Source: Amycolatopsis antarctica (GTDB taxonomy: Bacteria > Actinomycetota > Actinomycetes > Mycobacteriales > Pseudonocardiaceae). Taken from it: a DNA stretch of 64,000 nucleotides. This document shows, piece after piece, positions 59,332 through 64,000 of the stretch. Where the stretch lies: assembly GCF_002262875.1 (NCBI RefSeq), contig NZ_NKYE01000005.1, positions 1 through 64,000 on the forward strand, given 5' to 3'. The notes beneath the pieces were generated by a model, which was not told the origin of the DNA, made no database searches, and saw nothing but the letters and a program-made list of their open reading frames with translations. Made by a program: the position numbers and the translations under genes. The stretch's first letter is position 1, and every line of letters starts with the position of its first letter.

Positions 59332-59682
59332 TCAGCCCCAGCCGAGTTCGTGCAGGCGGTCGTCGTCGATGCCGAAGTGGTGGGCGACCTCGTGCACGAC
59401 CGTGATGGCGACCTCGTCCACCACGTCCTCCTCCGACTCGCACATCTCCAGGATCGGGCCGCGGTAGATGGAGATGCGGTCCGGCAGGACGCCGCCGTAG
59501 TCGGAGTTGCGCTCGGTGAGCGCGATGCCGTGGTAGAGGCCGAGAATGCCCGGTTCCTCGTCGTTGTGCTCCTCCACCAGCACGACGACGTTGTCCATCG
59601 CCTTCGCGAACTCCGGTGGGAGTAGATCCAGCGCGTCCGCCACGAGCTCCTCGAAGCGTCGTAGCGACATGTCGACCGGCAC
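59332..59682 (-). CDS. Zincin-like metallopeptidase
   Basis: Protein of 116 aa, the short actinobacterial metallopeptidase family of Rv3836 type. The zinc motif is VVHEVAHHFGIDDDRLHELGW (read in two parts), that is HExxH-x5-D, near residues 95-115. Upstream features are FEELVADALDLLPPEF and YRGPILEMCES. GTG 59682 is chosen because it lies 4 nt after the stop of the upstream septum-formation gene; ATG 59670 is possible. It is co-transcribed with that gene. Confidence 0.88.
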   Translation of the reverse strand: MPVDMSLRRFEELVADALDLLPPEFAKAMDNVVVLVEEHNDEEPGILGLYHGIALTERNSDYGGVLPDRISIYRGPILEMCESEEDVVDEVAITVVHEVAHHFGIDDDRLHELGWG

Positions 59683-59686
59683 CGCC

Positions 59687-60781
59687 TCAGCCGTCCGTTT
59701 CCGAGGCCGTCGTGGGCTCGCCCTCGGGCGGGGCGCTCTCGCTCGGCTCCCCTTCGGCGGGCGGGTCGGCTGGGGGCGCTTCCGGCGCGGGTGCGTCACC
59801 GGGGGCGGGCGGGGCACCGGGCGCCGGGGCCGGTGCCTGCGGCGGGGCGCCGGTGCCGGTCGACTTCACCGTGCCGGTCACCGGGGCGAGCCCGCTGCCG
59901 TCCGGCAGCTTGGCCCCAACCGAGCAGTTGACCAGCGTCGATCCGGCGTTCCAGCTCGCTTCCTCGCGCAGGTCCCAGGTGAGGATCAGCCCGTCCTTCG
60001 CCAGATCCCGGCCGCCCGTGTACTCACCGGCGAGCCGGGTGCACTCGGTATCCAGGAACGCCTGCTGGTCCTCCCTGGACGGGAAACCGTCCGGGAACTT
60101 CTCACCGAGGTTCACCTCGGCGACGATCTCGTAGGCATGCGGCTTCGTGCAGCCGATCGGATCGCCGACGGTCTTGCCGGTCAGCGCCAAGCAGGAGCCG
60201 ACCTTCCAGACGTCCGACTGCTCCTGCTCGGCGGCGGGCCCGGTGATCTTCTGCAGACCGCCGCCGGGGCCCGCCCACTGGATGCCGCAGCGCAGCTCCC
60301 GGTCGCCCTCGTCCCACTGATCCTCGGTCGGCCGCAGCACGCCGAGCGCGAGCCTGCCGTACGGGTCGAGCGGCTTGCCGAGGTAGGTGTTCGCCCCTTC
60401 CCGGCACCGCTCCTGGGCGATCTGCCGCCACAGCGGCAGATCCGGGGAGGCGGCGCCCGGCGGGTACTTGTCGCCGATCGACACCACGCCGGTCACCTCG
60501 AACAGGTGCGACTCCGCGCATGGCACCGTCCTGGCGTCGTTCGCATCGGCCGCGTCCCAGGTCAGACAGCTTCCGGGAGGGGAGTGGAAAGCGGCCCGCG
60601 CGGCGTCCGACTGCTCGGGGCTGCCGCCACCGCTGCCACCCGCCCGGCCGGGGGCGCTCTCGCCGCCGAAGAGCAGACTGGCCGAGAGCGCGACGATCGC
60701 GCCGACGAACAGACTCCCCATCAGGAGCCACGTTCTCAGCTTTTGTTTCGACGGACGAAACCGATCGGGCGCGGCAGACAT
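59687..60781 (-). CDS. Septum-formation family membrane protein
   Basis: Protein of 364 aa. A membrane anchor near residues 17-40 (WLLMGSLFVGAIVALSASLLF), then two copies of the septum-formation (PF13845-type) outer domain: GSCLTWDAADANDARTVPCAESHLFEV and VGSCLALTGKTVGDPIGCTKPHAYEIV, each read in parts with C...C-x3-H spacing. The end is an acidic Pro-rich tail. It corresponds to mycobacterial Rv3835 next to Rv3836. Role in cell division is a family label, not proven here. ATG 60781 is the start. Confidence 0.85.
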   Translation of the reverse strand: MSAAPDRFRPSKQKLRTWLLMGSLFVGAIVALSASLLFGGESAPGRAGGSGGGSPEQSDAARAAFHSPPGSCLTWDAADANDARTVPCAESHLFEVTGVVSIGDKYPPGAASPDLPLWRQIAQERCREGANTYLGKPLDPYGRLALGVLRPTEDQWDEGDRELRCGIQWAGPGGGLQKITGPAAEQEQSDVWKVGSCLALTGKTVGDPIGCTKPHAYEIVAEVNLGEKFPDGFPSREDQQAFLDTECTRLAGEYTGGRDLAKDGLILTWDLREEASWNAGSTLVNCSVGAKLPDGSGLAPVTGTVKSTGTGAPPQAPAPAPGAPPAPGDAPAPEAPPADPPAEGEPSESAPPEGEPTTASETDG

Positions 60782-60889
60782 CTACTCCATGATGCCTGCG
60801 CCGCTCACAACGCACACCCCGTGGGTGGATAGTGTGGGTTACACGCCGGTACCTCAAGTTCGCGGTGGCCATCGGTTACGGAGCGCTCG

Positions 60890-61495
60890 ATGACGGATCA
60901 GAACACGCCAGGGGGAAACGAACCCCCAGGCTCACAGGAACCACCCAAGCGTGGCTCGATACGACGGCAGGACGAGTCGACTACGCCACGTGAGCCCTCG
61001 CTCGCTGAACAGCGTGCCCGCCGGAAGGCGGAAGAGGACGCGCGCAAGCAGGCGATCGCCGACCGGGAGGCCGCGGAGGTGGCCGACCGCAAGGCGGGCA
61101 CCAAGCGGAAGGTGCTGATCGGTTCCGGCGTCACCGTCGGGATCGTCGGCCTGGTCGCGGCCTGGTACGCCGCCGTCCCCGAGGACGTCGAGGCGGTGTG
61201 TGCCGACAACTCCGAGACGATCGCCGACGACCGGAACTGCGATGAGGACTACGTCCGTTCCCAGGGCGGCTACTCGTCCGGCGGGTTCCTCTTCCTGCCG
61301 CTGCCCGGCGGTGGTTACAACCAGTACCGGTACAACTACGGCGGCACCGGCACGGTCGGCGGCAAGGTCTCCGGCGGCAGCTACGACAAGCCGTCCAGCC
61401 GCGCCGGGGTGACCACCAAGTCCGGCAAGTCCGTGCAGCGTGGTGGTTTCGGCGTCAGCGGCAGCAGCGATTCCGGCAAGAGCGGAGGCTCGTAG
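60890..61495 (+). CDS. YgiB/YjfM-like (DUF1190-type) membrane protein
   Basis: Protein of 201 aa. A long charged cytoplasmic start (helix EQRARRKAEEDARKQAIAD), one membrane helix near 75-93, then an outer Gly/Tyr/Ser-rich domain: VCADNSETIADDRNCDEDY with a Cys pair, GGYSSGGFLFLPLPGGG, and the terminal QRGGFGVSGSS. The Cys-rich head followed by GGY and R-G-G-F-G is the plan of E. coli YgiB/YjfM. Its stop abuts the next start (TAGGTG), supporting one operon with the YgiC-like enzyme. Confidence 0.65.
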   Translation: MTDQNTPGGNEPPGSQEPPKRGSIRRQDESTTPREPSLAEQRARRKAEEDARKQAIADREAAEVADRKAGTKRKVLIGSGVTVGIVGLVAAWYAAVPEDVEAVCADNSETIADDRNCDEDYVRSQGGYSSGGFLFLPLPGGGYNQYRYNYGGTGTVGGKVSGGSYDKPSSRAGVTTKSGKSVQRGGFGVSGSSDSGKSGGS

Positions 61496-62662
61496 GTGCA
61501 CCGCGAGCGCAGCACGCCCCGTCCCGACTGGAAGAGCAAAGTCGAGGAGCAGGGGCTGGTCTTCGGCACGCCGGCCAGGGACGCGAGCGGCAAGTCCCGC
61601 CCGTACTGGGACGAGTCCGTGCACTACGTGTTCCCGATGGACGAGATCCTCTCCGTCGAGGCGGACGTGGAACTCCTGCACTCGATGTGCCTGGACGCCG
61701 TCGACAACGTGATCCTCACCGAGCGGTACCGCGACTTCGGCATCCCGGAGTGGGTGTGGCCGCACATCGAGGCCTCGTGGAAACGTCGCGACCCGCACGT
61801 CTACGGACGCTTCGACCTGCGCTACGACGGCAAGAGCCCGGCGAAGATGCTGGAGTACAACGCCGACACCCCGACCTCGCTGCTCGAGGCCGCCGTCGTG
61901 CAGTGGTACTGGAAGACCGAGGTCTTCCCCGAGGACGACCAGTGGAACTCGATCCACGAGCGCCTCGTCGAGCGCTGGCAGGAGATCGGCAACCTGCTGC
62001 CGTCCAACGAACTGCACTTCACCTGGTCCACCGCCGACTCCTCCGGTGAGGACCACGTCACCACGGCGTACCTGCAGGAGACCGCGGCCGAGGCCGGCCT
62101 GGACACGGTGGGCCTGGCGATCGAGGAGATCGGCTGGGACCCGCTGCTCAAGCGATTCGTCGATCTCGAGGAAGCGCCGATGAACACCGTCGTCAAGCTC
62201 TACCCGTGGGAATGGGTGGTGGACGAGGAGTTCGGCAAGTTCGCGGCCGAGTCGCTGCCGCAGACGTTGTGGGTCGAGCCGCTGTGGAAGATGCTGCTCT
62301 CCAACAAGGCGCTGCTGGCGATCCTCTGGGAGAACTACCCCGGCCACCCGAACCTGCTGCCCGCCTTCCTGGACGACCCCGGCCTGCTCACCGAGTACGT
62401 CCGCAAGCCGAAACTCGGGCGTGAGGGTGCCAACGTGCAGATCGTGGCCACCGGCTACGAGACGCAGACCGGTGGCGTCTACGGCGCGGAGGGCTACGTC
62501 TACCAGGCCTTCGATCCGCTGCCCGAGTTCGACGGCTTCCGTCCCGCGCTCGGCGCCTGGATCGTCGGCGACAACGCCGCCGGCCTCGGCATCCGGGAGA
62601 CCGCCGGGCTGGTCACCGACGACGGCGCGGCCTTCGTGCCGCATCGCATTCCGGAGAAGTAG
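61496..62662 (+). CDS. Glutathionylspermidine-synthase-family ATP-grasp protein (YgiC/YjfC-like)
   Basis: Protein of 388 aa matching the C-terminal synthetase domain of glutathionylspermidine synthase: WDESVHYVFPMDEI, YGRFDLRYDGKSPAKMLEYNADTPTSLLEAA (ATP-grasp-like, read in parts), LYPWEWVVDEEFG, NKALLAILWENYPGHPNLLPA and KPKLGREGANV. It would ligate a carboxylate to an amine using ATP; the true substrate in actinobacteria, which lack glutathione, is unknown. GTG 61496 follows the previous stop with no gap. Confidence 0.9.
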   Translation: MHRERSTPRPDWKSKVEEQGLVFGTPARDASGKSRPYWDESVHYVFPMDEILSVEADVELLHSMCLDAVDNVILTERYRDFGIPEWVWPHIEASWKRRDPHVYGRFDLRYDGKSPAKMLEYNADTPTSLLEAAVVQWYWKTEVFPEDDQWNSIHERLVERWQEIGNLLPSNELHFTWSTADSSGEDHVTTAYLQETAAEAGLDTVGLAIEEIGWDPLLKRFVDLEEAPMNTVVKLYPWEWVVDEEFGKFAAESLPQTLWVEPLWKMLLSNKALLAILWENYPGHPNLLPAFLDDPGLLTEYVRKPKLGREGANVQIVATGYETQTGGVYGAEGYVYQAFDPLPEFDGFRPALGAWIVGDNAAGLGIRETAGLVTDDGAAFVPHRIPEK

Positions 62663-62752
62663 CCGGGCCGGAAACCGGACACTCGGCCCCAACGGGCACA
62701 ATCGCCCACCAGAACGTTCCGCGATCATCAACTCGACAACTGGGAGACCCTC

Positions 62753-63217
62753 GTGACCCTGTCCGCCTCGACGACCCTGGCGTTGTCAGAAACGTTCGGC
62801 TCCGACCTGGTCAGGGGCCTCGGTGCGATCCTGCTGTACGGCGTCATCGGCCTGGTGATGATGATCGTCGGTTTCTACGCGATCGACTGGACCACGCCCG
62901 GCAAGCTGTCCGACCTGGTGCGAGGCGGCCTGCCGAACGCCGTGATCGTCACCGCCTCGGGCCTGCTGTCGATGGCGTTCATCATCGTGGTCGCGATCTT
63001 CAACTCGGCCAGCGACCTGACCGAGGGCCTGATCACCTCGCTGGTCTACGGCCTCGTCGGCATCATCATCCAGGTGCTGGCCGTCCGGCTGCTCGAATGG
63101 GTCACCAAGATCGACGTGGGCTCCACCATCGAGAGCGACCGCTTCGCCCCGGCGAGCGTCGTCGTCGCCGCCGCGCACCTGGCGCTCGGCTTCATCGTCG
63201 CCGTCGCCATCTCCTGA
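62753..63217 (+). CDS. DUF350 membrane protein (YjfL-like)
   Basis: Protein of 154 aa with four membrane helices in two similar halves: LGAILLYGVIGLVMMIVGFYAIDWTTPG and ITSLVYGLVGIIIQVLAVRLLEWVT, read in parts, each followed by another helix. This is DUF350, which accompanies YjfC/YjfM in enterobacteria. GTG 62753 has GGGAGA upstream, 90 bp after the ligase gene. A strong terminator follows, closing the three-gene operon. Confidence 0.88.
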   Translation: MTLSASTTLALSETFGSDLVRGLGAILLYGVIGLVMMIVGFYAIDWTTPGKLSDLVRGGLPNAVIVTASGLLSMAFIIVVAIFNSASDLTEGLITSLVYGLVGIIIQVLAVRLLEWVTKIDVGSTIESDRFAPASVVVAAAHLALGFIVAVAIS

Positions 63218-63232
63218 CGCCGACCGGACACC

Positions 63233-63273
63233 CACGACGGCCGCACCGGTGCGCAACCGGTGCGGCCGTCGTG
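63233..63273. terminator. Strong hairpin terminator
   Basis: Perfect 18-bp inverted repeat (63233-63250 with 63256-63273, arm CACGACGGCCGCACCGGT) and 5-nt loop, 16 bp after the DUF350 stop. Confidence 0.88.
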
Positions 63274-63415
63274 CGTATTGGGCTGTTCGTGACGCCGTGA
63301 GCCAATTGTGACCCGCTCGTCAGTACGCCGGGTCACCTGGCGTATCACCGTCCGTTCGGCCGTCCCGGCGACCGCCGCGGTGACGGAGGACACCGACGTA
63401 CGGCTCCCCGGCCAC

Positions 63416-63421
63416 TAGCGT
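63416..63421 (+). promoter_or_regulatory. -10 box of the dehalogenase gene
   Basis: TAGCGT 7 nt before GTG 63429 with no ribosome binding site, consistent with a leaderless mRNA. Confidence 0.45.
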
Positions 63422-63428
63422 GGTCGGC

Positions 63429-64000
63429 GTGCGCCTACTGAGGACACCGGACGACCGGTTCGCCGACCTGCCCGATTTCGACTATCAGCCGACCTATGTG
63501 GACATCCCGGACACCGACGGTGGGCACGTGCGCGTCGCCTACGTAGAGGACGGTCCCGCCGACGGCCCGCCCGTGCTGCTGCTGCACGGGGAGCCGAGCT
63601 GGTCGTTCCTCTACCGCAAGATGATGCCCGTGCTGGCCGAGGCCGGATTCCGGGCGATCGCCCCGGACATGGTGGGTTTCGGCCGTTCCGACAAGCCCGC
63701 CGACATGGTCGACCACAACTACGCCTACCACGTCGAGTGGATGCGCGAGCTGGCGTTCGACGTGCTCGGCCTGACCGGAGTGACCCTGGTCGGGCAGGAC
63801 TGGGGCGGGTTGATCGGCCTGCGGCTGGTCGCCGAGAACCCGGACCGGTTCGCCCGCGTCGTCGCGGCCAACACCGGCCTGCCCACCGGCGACCACGCCA
63901 TGCCGGAGGTCTGGTGGGCGTTTCGCAGGGTCGTCGAGGAAGCGCAGGTGCTCGACGTCGGCAGGCTGGTCCAGTCGGGTTGCCGCACGGAACTGCCCGA
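63429..64000 (+). CDS. Haloalkane dehalogenase (3' end outside the window)
   Basis: First 190 residues of an alpha/beta hydrolase close to mycobacterial Rv2296-type haloalkane dehalogenase. Seen are LLRTPDDRFADLPDFDYQP, the oxyanion loop LLLHGEPSWSFLYRKM, APDMVGFGRSDKP and the nucleophile elbow LVGQDWGGLIGLRL with Asp followed by the halide-binding Trp. The acid and His lie beyond the edge. It would cleave carbon-halogen bonds of haloalkanes to alcohols. GTG 63429 lies 7 nt after TAGCGT; GTG 63420 is an in-frame alternative. Confidence 0.88.
   Translation, partial: MRLLRTPDDRFADLPDFDYQPTYVDIPDTDGGHVRVAYVEDGPADGPPVLLLHGEPSWSFLYRKMMPVLAEAGFRAIAPDMVGFGRSDKPADMVDHNYAYHVEWMRELAFDVLGLTGVTLVGQDWGGLIGLRLVAENPDRFARVVAANTGLPTGDHAMPEVWWAFRRVVEEAQVLDVGRLVQSGCRTELP

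Noticed and set aside
1..64000. tRNA, rRNA, insertion sequence, integrase or prophage
   Set aside because: No transposase, recombinase, phage structural gene or tRNA-like fold could be recognised anywhere in the window by eye.

Overview
The window is GC-rich throughout, uses GTG and TTG starts freely, and packs genes densely with many 1-4 nt overlaps. It contains a cvnABCD conservon, a SigE-family sigma factor, a class F-type sortase, an F420-type PPOX flavoprotein, an IdeR/DtxR-type iron box, Rv2296-like haloalkane dehalogenase and TTGTCCACA DnaA boxes. Together these point to an actinomycete chromosome, most likely Pseudonocardiales (Amycolatopsis / Saccharomonospora / Prauserella-like). 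The order assignment is inference; no rRNA or tRNA gene is present to settle it.

Layout. 1-6.6 kb: rhodanese, DUF4328 membrane protein, cytochrome P450, DUF5926 and DUF952 proteins, a sigma factor coupled to a membrane protein, and ferritin. 6.6-17.7 kb: arginine deiminase, a DM13 redox-domain protein, small membrane proteins, CPBP protease homologue, PPOX flavoprotein, an iron-box-controlled DUF2470 protein, a GT-C-like membrane protein, homogentisate dioxygenase (hmgA) divergent from an unknown gene plus short IclR regulator, a GDT1-type cation exporter and the wreck of an S41 peptidase gene. 17.7-24.9 kb: a cytochrome bd operon (cydA, cydB, fused cydDC) running into a DevS-like GAF histidine kinase. 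25-29.5 kb: a STAND/NB-ARC-like protein with a broken P-loop, a GT-B-like gene whose natural start is cut off by a 12-C homopolymer, and a DevR/NarL-type response regulator. 29.8-40.9 kb: surface genes (excalibur protein, sortase, a LASTG-anchored protein with 13 perfect 15-bp repeats), a SUMF1-fold protein, a secreted HAD phosphatase, and a lower-GC MazG-like plus nuclease-helicase (DUF2075) pair that looks like a defence cassette. 41-45.1 kb: conservon cvnABCD. 45.1-49.4 kb: a 64-aa protein, GH25 lysozyme, coaA, and pheA coupled to a histidine phosphatase. 49.4-53.6 kb: three DnaA boxes, then an EspC-like / DUF1023 hydrolase / lipoprotein cassette (type VII secretion flavour) and a DUF4232 lipoprotein. 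53.7-64 kb: MFS exporter, PhoD phosphatase, DUF2252, SDR, zincin metallopeptidase plus septum-formation protein, a YgiB-YgiC-YjfL-like operon, and a haloalkane dehalogenase truncated by the window edge.

How parts fit. The pheA / phosphoglycerate-mutase pair and the metallopeptidase / septum-formation pair are neighbours in mycobacteria (Rv3838c-Rv3835 region, near oriC); here the two blocks are split by about 10 kb of accessory genes. The DnaA boxes lie beside pheA, which agrees with an origin-proximal location. Respiration and redox (cyd, GAF kinase and DevR-like regulator), iron handling (ferritin, DUF2470 with iron box) and surface anchoring (sortase and substrates) form the main functional themes. 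A recurring TANNNT box 6-8 nt before GTG/ATG suggests many leaderless transcripts. No insertion sequence, integrase, prophage, CRISPR array or tRNA was seen.
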